Shown here one piece after another: positions 7,500 to 13,960 of a stretch of DNA of 14,725 nucleotides. The stretch comes from an uncultured Hyphomicrobiales bacterium. Lineage in GTDB: Bacteria; Pseudomonadota; Alphaproteobacteria; Rhizobiales; Beijerinckiaceae. The notes below the pieces were generated by a model that searched no databases, was not told where the DNA came from, and was given only the letters and a program-made list of their open reading frames with translations. Location of the stretch: contig CAIWVR010000373.1 in NCBI GenBank assembly GCA_903916165.1, positions 1-14,725 of the forward strand. The letters run 5' to 3'. Position 1 is the first letter of the stretch. Every line of letters starts with the position of its first letter. Made by a program: the position numbers and the translations under genes.

Positions 7500-8846
7500 A
7501 TGAAGCTCCCCAGTCGGGAGATTCTCGTAGCGCTGTTTTTGCTGGTTCTGGTCGCTGCCTCGGTGCTTGGCTTCGGTGCCTATCGCTATGTGACGCGGCC
7601 CGCGCAATTCGCCGTTGCGGTGGGAAACCATGGCAGCAACGAGCAGGTGCTGATCGACGCCTTCGCAGCTGCCCTGCGCGACATCAAGAGCAGCATCACG
7701 ATTGAGCCGGTTTTCTACGGGGACATGGCGCAGGCCGCCGAGGCCTTTCAGCAAGGTCGAGCGCCGTTTGCTGTGGTGCGCCCCGACCTTGTGCTTCCCA
7801 ACAACGGGCTGACGGTCGCCATTCTGCGGGAAGAGGCCCTGATCATTGCCTCGCCTGCCGCCAGAAAGATCGCTGATGTCGCAGGGCTCAAAGGCAAGCG
7901 GATTGCGCTCGTGGACATGAACGCGGGCGACAAGGCACTTCTGCTGCGCGTCCTGTCGAGTTACGATCTGACCGACAAGGAAATCCGCTTCAGCACGATG
8001 ACTGCAGCCCAGACGCCTGCGCTTGCCAAGCAGGTTGACGCGATTGCTTTTGTCGCAGCACCGGTGAGTTCGGAGGCTGGCCAGCTGATCCGCAATTATG
8101 CGCGCGCTGCGGGCGGCGAGATCAACATCATCCCCATCGACGAAGCCGAGGCCCTCAGCTTGCGCTTCCCGGTTTTTACCGCAATGAAGATCCCCGCCGG
8201 TGCCTTTGGCGGACGGCCCAAAAAGCCAGCAGAGGAGCTGACGACCATTGGCGTGTCCTACCGTCTGATGGCCTCTACGAGAACCGATCGCGGTCCGGTG
8301 TCTGAAGTCACGGCCAACCTGTTTCGCCTGCGCTCGCGCATCTCGGCCGCCACTGCGACGATCAATCTGCTGAAGCCGCCAGACACAGAAAGCGCGACGA
8401 GCGCTGCCTTGCCAGTCCATCCGGGCGCGGTGGATTACCTCAATCGCGAGCAGCTCACCTTCATGGACCGCTGGGGCGACTGGCTCTGGCTCGGCCTGTT
8501 TGCCGGCGGTGCCTTAACCTCGGTCTTTGCCTGGATCAGCCAATTATTCGCACGCCAGAAGCGCGAGGCGGTTGACGAGGTGCTCGAACGGCTGTCGTCC
8601 CTCCTGGCGCGCGCCCGCAAGAGCGAGACGCAGGAAGAGCTTGCTGATCTGACCCTTCAGCTGGACGATGTTGTCAGGCAGGCCATCCGGTTCACGCGGC
8701 GTGGGTTAACCAATATGAGTGTTATGAGTGCTCTGATGATGGCCATCGATTCCACCCGATCGGCCATCGGCGACCGGGGGAGATCCATTGACGACGCCAT
8801 TTTCCGCGCCCAATCGATGCAAACAGAAAACGCCTCGTCTCAATAA
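7500..8846 (+). CDS. TAXI-family TRAP solute-binding protein, membrane-anchored with C-terminal tail
   Basis: This 448-aa protein has an uncleaved-looking N-terminal membrane helix (about residues 9-28), then a periplasmic TAXI/NMT1-like binding domain starting FAVAVGNHGSNEQVLIDAF. Supporting segments include LKGKRIALVDMNAG and the LPVHPGAVDYLN region near residue 310. A second membrane helix follows at about 327-349 (WLWLGLFAGGALTSVFAW). The last 100 residues, charged and helical (LERLSSLLARARKSETQEEL), should be cytoplasmic. Ordinary TAXI proteins are secreted and end after the binding domain, so this architecture suggests a fixed receptor or sensor. No TRAP permease (DctQM fusion) is present. 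The ATG at 7500 has TGAGGG (7488-7493) 6 bases upstream. The gene converges on the Bug gene ending at 8882. Similar anchored proteins are, as far as I recall, common in Bradyrhizobium relatives but not characterised. Confidence 0.85.
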   Translation: MKLPSREILVALFLLVLVAASVLGFGAYRYVTRPAQFAVAVGNHGSNEQVLIDAFAAALRDIKSSITIEPVFYGDMAQAAEAFQQGRAPFAVVRPDLVLPNNGLTVAILREEALIIASPAARKIADVAGLKGKRIALVDMNAGDKALLLRVLSSYDLTDKEIRFSTMTAAQTPALAKQVDAIAFVAAPVSSEAGQLIRNYARAAGGEINIIPIDEAEALSLRFPVFTAMKIPAGAFGGRPKKPAEELTTIGVSYRLMASTRTDRGPVSEVTANLFRLRSRISAATATINLLKPPDTESATSAALPVHPGAVDYLNREQLTFMDRWGDWLWLGLFAGGALTSVFAWISQLFARQKREAVDEVLERLSSLLARARKSETQEELADLTLQLDDVVRQAIRFTRRGLTNMSVMSALMMAIDSTRSAIGDRGRSIDDAIFRAQSMQTENASSQ

Positions 8847-8881
8847 GCGGTCCGGAGCCGTGGCTCGACATGCGCGCGTGA

Positions 8882-9913
8882 TCAATAATATTTTTCGGTG
8901 ATCACATATTTCAGCTCGCGCAGGCGTTCGGCACCGATCGAGCCGTCGAGGGCGCGCGTGACCAGTTTTGCCATCTCTTCCGGCTCGCCGTAGAGGGCGG
9001 GCTGGTTGCGCAGCGCAAATTCGGCCACCGCCTCGGGATCGTTCAGCACTTTGCGGGAGATGTCGCGCAGGAAGGCGAGGCGCGCGGCGTCTATGCCGGG
9101 CGGCGAGACCAAAAGGCGTCCAATCTTGCGCAGATCCTCGCGGAAATCGATCCACCAGATCGCCTCGGAATCGAGCTTCAACTCATCGAAGATGGTGGGC
9201 ACGTCGGGCATCAGGGGCGCGCGCTCGCGTGACACAACGGCGAGCGGGCGCAACTGATTGCCTTCGGAATAGCGCGCGGCAGAATCGTCAACGAGGATTG
9301 TGCCGTCAACTTCCCCACGAATTGCCGCAAGCGAAAAATCCTTCGACGAAGGATAGCCGATCATGATTTTGCACGGGATCTTCAGCGCGTGGCACAGCAC
9401 GGCGGAGGTGTCCGACGCGCCATCCGTCTTGCCATTGGCGCCGATGAAGATCGGCTTTGCTGGATTTGCAAAGTCCTTCATCGTCTTGTAGGGGCCGTTC
9501 GGATTGACGATGAGGACCCGCGGGGCGGTGTTGACGCGGGCGAGGATGGGATATTTTGTCAGGTCGAAACGCAGGGACGGGTCTTCCGTCAGCTTGGCGA
9601 ACACCGCACCTTCACCCGGTGCCAGCATGAGCGTCAGGCCGTCGGGTGCTGCACCCCACACATGGTTCATCGCCGTCATCATGCCTGCGCCCGGCCGCGA
9701 TTCGACGAGGACATTGGCCCCCAGATATTTGCCAAGCCAGGGCGCCAGCATGCGCGAATAGAGATCATAGCCGCTGCCCGCGGCTCCGCCATTTACGAGA
9801 CGGATGGTCTTGCCCCTGAAAAAATCAGCCTGGGTTTCGGCGCGCGCAGGGGCACCTGCTATCGCAAGGCATACGCCAAGGGCGCCGAGCAAGGCGCGTG
9901 GGGCAAACAGCAT
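8882..9913 (-). CDS. Bug-family (TctC-like) tripartite tricarboxylate transporter binding protein 1
   Basis: This 343-aa periplasmic binding protein has a Sec signal peptide ending APARA at about residue 25. Family marks are GKTIRLVNGGAAGSGYDLYSR with the ligand-side D50, NVLVESRPGAG (about 67-77), the central RVLIVNPNG segment and LMPDVPTIFDELKL (about 234-247). Bug proteins usually bind carboxylates, amides or amino acids; the ligand here is unknown. Two cysteines, C174 and C181 in CHALKIPC, recur at matching sites in the paralog at 10119-11150, and a periplasmic disulfide is plausible. The ATG at 9913 is preceded by GGGAGG with 5-base spacing. No TctA or TctB membrane gene is present. A 7-bp palindrome lies 52 bases upstream of the start. 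Confidence 0.93.
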   Translation of the reverse strand: MLFAPRALLGALGVCLAIAGAPARAETQADFFRGKTIRLVNGGAAGSGYDLYSRMLAPWLGKYLGANVLVESRPGAGMMTAMNHVWGAAPDGLTLMLAPGEGAVFAKLTEDPSLRFDLTKYPILARVNTAPRVLIVNPNGPYKTMKDFANPAKPIFIGANGKTDGASDTSAVLCHALKIPCKIMIGYPSSKDFSLAAIRGEVDGTILVDDSAARYSEGNQLRPLAVVSRERAPLMPDVPTIFDELKLDSEAIWWIDFREDLRKIGRLLVSPPGIDAARLAFLRDISRKVLNDPEAVAEFALRNQPALYGEPEEMAKLVTRALDGSIGAERLRELKYVITEKYY

Positions 9914-9964
9914 GACATCCTCCCGATCGTCGGAACCTCGTCGGGCTCCGTTGTGGAGAGGCTA

Positions 9965-9981
9965 GTCCGCGTGACGCGGAC
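9965..9981 (-). promoter_or_regulatory. Short perfect palindrome upstream of Bug gene 1
   Basis: Arms GTCCGCG (9965-9971) and CGCGGAC (9975-9981) are separated by TGA. The element lies in the 205-base gap between the two Bug genes, 137 bases past the stop of the upstream paralog and 52 bases before the next start. It may be an operator, a leader hairpin or a weak terminator. No T-tract is present. The rest of the gap shows nothing convincing. Confidence 0.3.
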
Positions 9982-10118
9982 CTGCAAGGGCACGCCACCT
10001 TCAGACTGTCGCGGCTTTGGTGAAGGATGTCGCGCCAAGGGCACGGGCATCACCGAAAAACCCGACAATCCAAGGCAGCTTTTATGCCCCTCATTGCGAT
10101 CCCGCGAGACGCTGGCGC

Positions 10119-11150
10119 TCAATTATTCTTGAACACGACGTCGCGGATGACTTTCTTCTGCTCTGGCGTAACCCCGCTGAGAACCTTGCGCGTCATCGCC
10201 AGCGCCGTCTCCGGCGGCTGGTAGGCGACGAAGCGCTGGGTCTTCTCGCCCTCGGCCATGAGTTCCGGGTTGGTGAGCGCGCGCTTCACGGCGGCACGCA
10301 GGAAGGCGATGCGTTCGGCGGGGACGCCAGGCGTGGTGATCAGGATGCGACCGAGGTCATTCAGGTTCTCGCGAAAGGTGAACCACCATTCCTGGTCAGG
10401 CGTCAGCTTCATCTGCTCAAAAATGGTCGGAACGTCGGGCAAGAGGGACGAACGCTGGTGGCCCATGGCAGCTATGCCACGCGCCTGTCCGTTCTTCACA
10501 TAATTGGCTGCCGAGGAATCGGACAGGTAGAGTCCGTCCATCTCGCCGCGCTCCATGGCCAGCGCGATATCGCCGCTGCTCTTGTAGCCAAGGACAATCT
10601 GGCAATCGAGCTTGAGCGCATGGCAGGTGAGGGCTGCTCCGTCAGCCGGTCCATCGCTCGGGCCTGTGCCACCCCAGCGGATCTTAACCCCGGACTTCAT
10701 AGCCTCGGCTACGGTCTTCACGTCCGACTTCGGGCTCATCAGCCAGATCCAGGGGTAGGCGCTGATGATGCCGAGATGGTCAACTTTGGTCAGGTCATAG
10801 CGAAGGTTGTCCTGGTCGAGCAGTTGGCCGAGCGCCGCCGGGGTGCCGTTGACGATCAGGACCCGCAGGCCGTCGGCCGGGCCCGTCGCGATCTGGTTGA
10901 GGGCGAGCAAGCCTCCCGCACCCGGCAGGTTTTCGACGATGACCGTGGTGTCGAGCTCTTTCGAAAGATAGGGTGCGATCATGCGTGCATAGGCGTCAAA
11001 ACCACCGCCGACGCCAAGACCGACGGTAAAGCGAACCGTCTTGCCCTTGTAGAAGGCCGCGCTGGCGTCCTGCGCCAGAGCTGCCCCGGTGGTGGTTGCC
11101 GCCAGACCAGCGACCAACGCCGCGCGCAGAATCTGCCTGAGACCTGTCAT
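10119..11150 (-). CDS. Bug-family (TctC-like) tripartite tricarboxylate transporter binding protein 2
   Basis: This 343-aa periplasmic protein is a paralog of the product of 8882-9913 with exactly the same length. The signal peptide ends GAALA before QDAS at about residue 26. It shows GKTVRFTVGLGVGGGFDAYAR with D52, TTVIVENLPGAGG (about 68-80), and LLPDVPTIFEQMKLTPDQEWW (from about 236), each aligning with its neighbour. The Cys pair C176/C183 in CHALKLDC matches C174/C181 of the paralog. The two differ over most residues, so this is an old duplication or separate acquisition rather than a recent copy; different ligands are likely. The ATG at 11150 is preceded by GGGAGG about 7 bases upstream. 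No permease genes are adjacent. Its own promoter should lie between 11151 and about 11300, but no box is convincing. Confidence 0.93.
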   Translation of the reverse strand: MTGLRQILRAALVAGLAATTTGAALAQDASAAFYKGKTVRFTVGLGVGGGFDAYARMIAPYLSKELDTTVIVENLPGAGGLLALNQIATGPADGLRVLIVNGTPAALGQLLDQDNLRYDLTKVDHLGIISAYPWIWLMSPKSDVKTVAEAMKSGVKIRWGGTGPSDGPADGAALTCHALKLDCQIVLGYKSSGDIALAMERGEMDGLYLSDSSAANYVKNGQARGIAAMGHQRSSLLPDVPTIFEQMKLTPDQEWWFTFRENLNDLGRILITTPGVPAERIAFLRAAVKRALTNPELMAEGEKTQRFVAYQPPETALAMTRKVLSGVTPEQKKVIRDVVFKNN

Positions 11151-11770
11151 GCCCTTGCCTCCCTATCGTTTCCACCCCCGGGCCGTTCGACCTCGGGCAC
11201 CCCTCTTGAGGGCGGCATGCATCGTGGCCCGATACTTAGAATCTTCCTAACCGCCCATCAACTCTTCAAAGGAACGCATGGGCCGATCTTGGAAGGAGAT
11301 TGTTAAGGCTCACCGGCTAACGTTCGAGTCCTCGCAGTTGGAGTGCGCGTCGTGCTGATTTGGTGGGTCCAGGGAACGGGTGTGCGTCACCCTTGCAACG
11401 ATCTTGAAGGTGCCCTTTGGATGGTCTCGGCCGTACGTGCCTGGGACCCCGAGGCATCGGTCTGCTGCGCCTATGCAGCGCTCGCGGAGAATGACAGAGA
11501 CTTCTCGGAAGATTGATTCGAGAGGACATTTCCCCCGTCACGATGAGAAATGTCCGCGTCCTCGGGCATTTCATTTTCGCGGGCGCGTAAAAATAAACTT
11601 TTTGTGGCTTGTGCCACCTATGTGGTGTCACTACGTTCGACACATCGACTTCGGCCGGGTTATTGGCCAAGCGCTCCGTATTGGGCGCCGCTGTTCTCCA
11701 CGTGAATTCGATACCGAGCGGTGCGCGACAGTGTGCCGAATTGCTAGGCTTGTCTAAAAGGATTTTTCCC
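11151..11770. other. 620-base intergenic region with several hairpins, before the cold-shock gene
   Basis: I see no credible protein gene here. Overlapping open frames on both strands are Arg/Pro/Cys-rich and resemble no family. The region must hold the minus-strand promoter of the Bug gene at 11150 and the plus-strand promoter and leader of the cold-shock gene at 11771. Between 11365 and 11479 there are several possible stems. GGGTCCAGG (11365-11373) faces CCTGGGACCC (11440-11449, one bulged G) and encloses GGGTG/CACCC (11378-11392) and AAGG/CCTT (11407-11417). GCTGC/GCAGC follows (11464-11479). Further on are the inverted repeat at 11524-11555 and an AT-rich stretch (about 11588-11604). GTGGC/GCCAC arms lie directly after it (about 11604-11615). 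A long structured 5' leader is typical of cspA-type mRNAs. Confidence 0.5.
11524..11555. repeat. 9-base inverted repeat in the cold-shock gene upstream region
   Basis: GGACATTTC (11524-11532) and GAAATGTCC (11547-11555) are perfect inverted repeats with a 14-base spacer. They lie about 215 bases upstream of the cold-shock start, just before an AT-rich stretch that may contain its promoter. Either an operator or an RNA stem is possible; a 9-base match of this kind can also arise by chance in a window this size. Confidence 0.35.
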
Positions 11771-11983
11771 ATGGCTACGGGAACTGTAAAGTGGTTCGAC
11801 GCGACAAAGGGCTACGGATTTATCCAGCCTGATCAGGGTGGCAAGGACGTATTCGTCCACATCAGCGCCGTCGAGCAGGCTGGTCTGCGCGGTCTCAATG
11901 AAGGGCAGAAAGTCAATTTCGAAGTCCTCGCTGACAAGCGCACCGGCAAGCAGGCCGCTGGCAACCTCACGGTTGCAGGCTGA
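11771..11983 (+). CDS. CspA-family cold-shock protein
   Basis: This 70-aa single cold-shock domain binds single-stranded nucleic acid and acts as an RNA chaperone or transcription antiterminator. It starts [18 protein letters not shown], with aromatic residues W8, F9, Y15 and F17. RNP1 is KGYGFI (13-18) and RNP2 is VFVHI (27-31). The C-terminal part [19 protein letters not shown] fits the fold. The ATG at 11771 has AAGGA (11758-11762) 8 bases upstream; the frame is open further upstream, but the family N-terminus fixes the start. It is monocistronic, with a long leader and an intrinsic terminator. Which of the several csp paralogs normally present in such genomes this is cannot be told, and cold induction is not shown by the sequence. 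Confidence 0.97.
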   Translation: MATGTVKWFDATKGYGFIQPDQGGKDVFVHISAVEQAGLRGLNEGQKVNFEVLADKRTGKQAAGNLTVAG

Positions 11984-12032
11984 TCGAACGTCCTGTTCAC
12001 GCGCGGGAGATTATCCCGTTTGCTGGAAGACC

Positions 12033-12066
12033 GGAAAGGGCTCTCTCGCGGGGCCCTTTCCTTTTT
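12033..12066 (+). terminator. Intrinsic terminator of the cold-shock gene
   Basis: A perfect 9-bp stem GGAAAGGGC (12033-12041) / GCCCTTTCC (12053-12061) with an 11-nt loop is followed directly by TTTTT (12062-12066). It is the only hairpin in the window with a full T-tract. A smaller hairpin CGGGA/TCCCG (12004-12018) lies between it and the stop codon. Confidence 0.95.
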
Positions 12067-12218
12067 GTGGGGTCGCCGGCCTGCACGGCCCAGCAAAATC
12101 AAAGGCTTGCTTATAATCCTGAAGCGCCGGAGAGCGGGGTCTCAGCCGTGCGAAAGACACTCGTCGACCGCGGAATGAGTCTGACCGATCTTCAGCAGGC
12201 GTTCGATCTCGTGGACGC

Positions 12219-13559
12219 CTAGGCGAGCGCGGACTCGACACCGGCGGCGATCGCGAGCAGATCGCGGTCGAATCCGCCGGGAGCGGCTAGCATGAGTCCC
12301 GCCGGAGCCTCGGGCGGGCGCGCCATCGGAACCGAGATCGCACACCCCTCAAGCATGTTGATCACCGACGGATTGCGGAGAATGAGCAGGTTCAGCCGCG
12401 TGAAATCCGCATCGAGGTCGAACGCTGCTATGGTTGGCGGCACAATGGGAACTGTCGGATAGGCCAAGACATCATAATCTTGCATCCGCTCGTTGAACGC
12501 AGCGATCAATCGCGTGCGGGTGCGTTTGAGCGCAATATAATCCGACGCACTTTGCTCATGGCCGCGCTCGATCCGCGACAGGACGCGCGCGTCATAGAGC
12601 GAGCGATGGGTCTCGATCAAGGTGGCATGGGTTGTCAGGCTTTCAGGTGCCGCAAAGCCGCCCTTGGCGTTGGCGGCAGGGATTGCATCAATCTCGGGAA
12701 AGACCACACGGCTGACCGTCGCGCCCGCGTCACAAAGCTTCTCCAATGCTTTTTCAAAAGCTGCGGCAATGGTCTCGTCCAGGTCATTCAGCACATAGGC
12801 TTGCGGCACCACGATGCGCAATCCTCGAACATCGCGGGGGTGAAATGGCGTCAATGGCGCGCCTGAGACGATGCTGTCGAGCGTCGCGCAGCAGGCGACA
12901 CTGCGCGCGATAGGGCCAATCGAATCGAGGGTCGTCGAGAGCGGGAAAGCCCCGACAGTCGATACACGTCGCGCTGTCGGCTTGTAGCCGACAAGCCCGT
13001 TGAAGGCTGCCGGAATGCGGCATGACCCGCCAGTGTCTGTGCCGAGCGAACCATGCGCCATGCCGTCTGTCAGCGCGATGGCACCGCCCGACGTCGAGCC
13101 GCCCGGCACGCGTCGCTGCGCGCGATTCCAGACGCAGAGAGGCGTGCCGTAGTGCGGATTGATGCCGACGCCTGAGAAAGCGAACTCGGTCATGTTCGTG
13201 CGACCGATGACGATAAAACCGGCGGTCTTGAGCCGTGCGACAGCAACAGCGTCCTGCCTGGCAGGCATCGCGTCTCCCAGGACCAAAGACCCTGCGCGCG
13301 TGACCTCGCCCCTGATGTCGAAAAGGTCTTTGATGGATAGGGGAATGCCAGCATAGCGCGACGGCGCGGCACCGATAGCACGCAAGGCGTCGATCGCGCG
13401 AGCGGCCTGACGCGCGCTGTCATGGGCAACCGCGACGAAGACGCGCGCGCCTTCGCCGTTGGGATCATCAATGCGAGCGAGACAGGCCTCGACGAGTGCC
13501 TCGCTCGTGGTTTCGCCCTTGTCGAGGGCAACAGCGAGGCTTTCGAGCGTGGCGGTCAT
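12219..13559 (-). CDS. Amidase-signature family hydrolase
   Basis: This 446-aa cytoplasmic amide hydrolase has the Ser-cisSer-Lys triad of the amidase-signature family. Lys77 lies in GIPLSIKDLF, the cis-Ser is Ser155 in PGGSTSGGA, and the nucleophile is Ser179 in GTDTGGSCRIPAA; the 24-residue Ser-Ser spacing fits known members. The segment GLVGYKPTARRVSTVGAFPL and the C-terminal GCAISVP motif also fit. The family spans GatA, aryl and aliphatic amidases and allophanate or hydantoin-related enzymes. Length and lack of gatB/gatC neighbours argue against GatA, and the substrate is unknown. It begins 8 bases after the cupin stop, within a tight operon headed by a NitT/TauT-type binding protein, so it probably hydrolyses an imported amide. 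The start at 13559 has only a weak GAGA upstream, as is usual inside an operon. Confidence 0.93.
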   Translation of the reverse strand: MTATLESLAVALDKGETTSEALVEACLARIDDPNGEGARVFVAVAHDSARQAARAIDALRAIGAAPSRYAGIPLSIKDLFDIRGEVTRAGSLVLGDAMPARQDAVAVARLKTAGFIVIGRTNMTEFAFSGVGINPHYGTPLCVWNRAQRRVPGGSTSGGAIALTDGMAHGSLGTDTGGSCRIPAAFNGLVGYKPTARRVSTVGAFPLSTTLDSIGPIARSVACCATLDSIVSGAPLTPFHPRDVRGLRIVVPQAYVLNDLDETIAAAFEKALEKLCDAGATVSRVVFPEIDAIPAANAKGGFAAPESLTTHATLIETHRSLYDARVLSRIERGHEQSASDYIALKRTRTRLIAAFNERMQDYDVLAYPTVPIVPPTIAAFDLDADFTRLNLLILRNPSVINMLEGCAISVPMARPPEAPAGLMLAAPGGFDRDLLAIAAGVESALA

Positions 13560-13567
13560 GGGATGTC

Positions 13568-13948
13568 TCAGACAGGGTCGAAGTAGTGGATTTCAAGCAG
13601 GATGCAGCCGGCGTCCGAACGGAATGGCCCGTGATAGGCGCCCGGCGGGCGGCAGGCGTAGGTGAAGGGAAAAAAGCTCTCACCGCCCTTGCCCTGTGCA
13701 TCATTACCGACGGTCAGGTCGCCGGAGACGAGGAAAACCTCTTCCCAATATTCATGCACAAAGGGAACGGTCGTGAACTCGCCCGGATCGAAACGGAGAA
13801 GGCGCGTGCGGCTGCCCTTGCGGCCGACCTCGTCGAGCGCGCCCGACAGGATCTTCTGCTGGATGCCCTTGGGATATCCCTTGGGCACTTCCCAGCCGAC
13901 CGACATGTCGAGCGTCTTGAATTCATCATGCAGCTTGTTGATGGCCAT
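13568..13948 (-). CDS. Small single-domain cupin protein
   Basis: This 126-aa cytoplasmic protein folds as one cupin barrel. Motif 1 is degenerate: VPFVHEYWEEVFLVSGDLTVG supplies His65 and Glu69/Glu70, but Tyr67 replaces the second His of the usual HxH. Motif 2 is good: PPGAYHGPFRS gives P101-x-G103-x-x-H106. A metal site from His65, a Glu and His106 is therefore plausible, giving an isomerase, hydrolase or dioxygenase, or a pure binding role. It resembles short ChrR-like cupins found beside catabolic genes; the reaction is not known. It lies 12 bases after the binding-protein stop and 8 bases before the amidase, so the three genes are almost certainly one transcript. The start at 13948 (MAINKLHDEF) has no strong Shine-Dalgarno. 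Confidence 0.85.
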   Translation of the reverse strand: MAINKLHDEFKTLDMSVGWEVPKGYPKGIQQKILSGALDEVGRKGSRTRLLRFDPGEFTTVPFVHEYWEEVFLVSGDLTVGNDAQGKGGESFFPFTYACRPPGAYHGPFRSDAGCILLEIHYFDPV

Positions 13949-13960
13949 GTTCGTTCCGCC

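Noticed and set aside
7440..8420. 326-codon minus-strand frame over the TAXI-type gene
   Set aside because: Antisense shadow with low-complexity Arg/Gln/His content; the plus frame has a signal helix, a binding domain and a good ribosome binding site.
8855..8866. GAGC-CGTG-GCTC hairpin between the convergent TAXI-type and Bug genes as terminator
   Set aside because: The stem is only 4 bp (5 with a 2-base loop) and has no T-tract; too weak to call.
10017..11306. 429-codon plus-strand frame over Bug gene 2
   Set aside because: Antisense of a well-recognised Bug gene; no motif or ribosome binding site supports it.
11322..11331. GTTCGAGTCC, like a tRNA T-loop, as a tRNA or attachment-site remnant
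   Set aside because: The flanking bases do not pair into a T-stem, and no acceptor, D or anticodon arm fits around it. No integrase is present.
11317..11772. Overlapping open frames on both strands (11380-11757 plus, 11317-11772 minus)
   Set aside because: Arg/Pro/Cys-rich translations with no family features and no ribosome binding site. The plus frame ends inside the cold-shock leader. Treated as non-coding.
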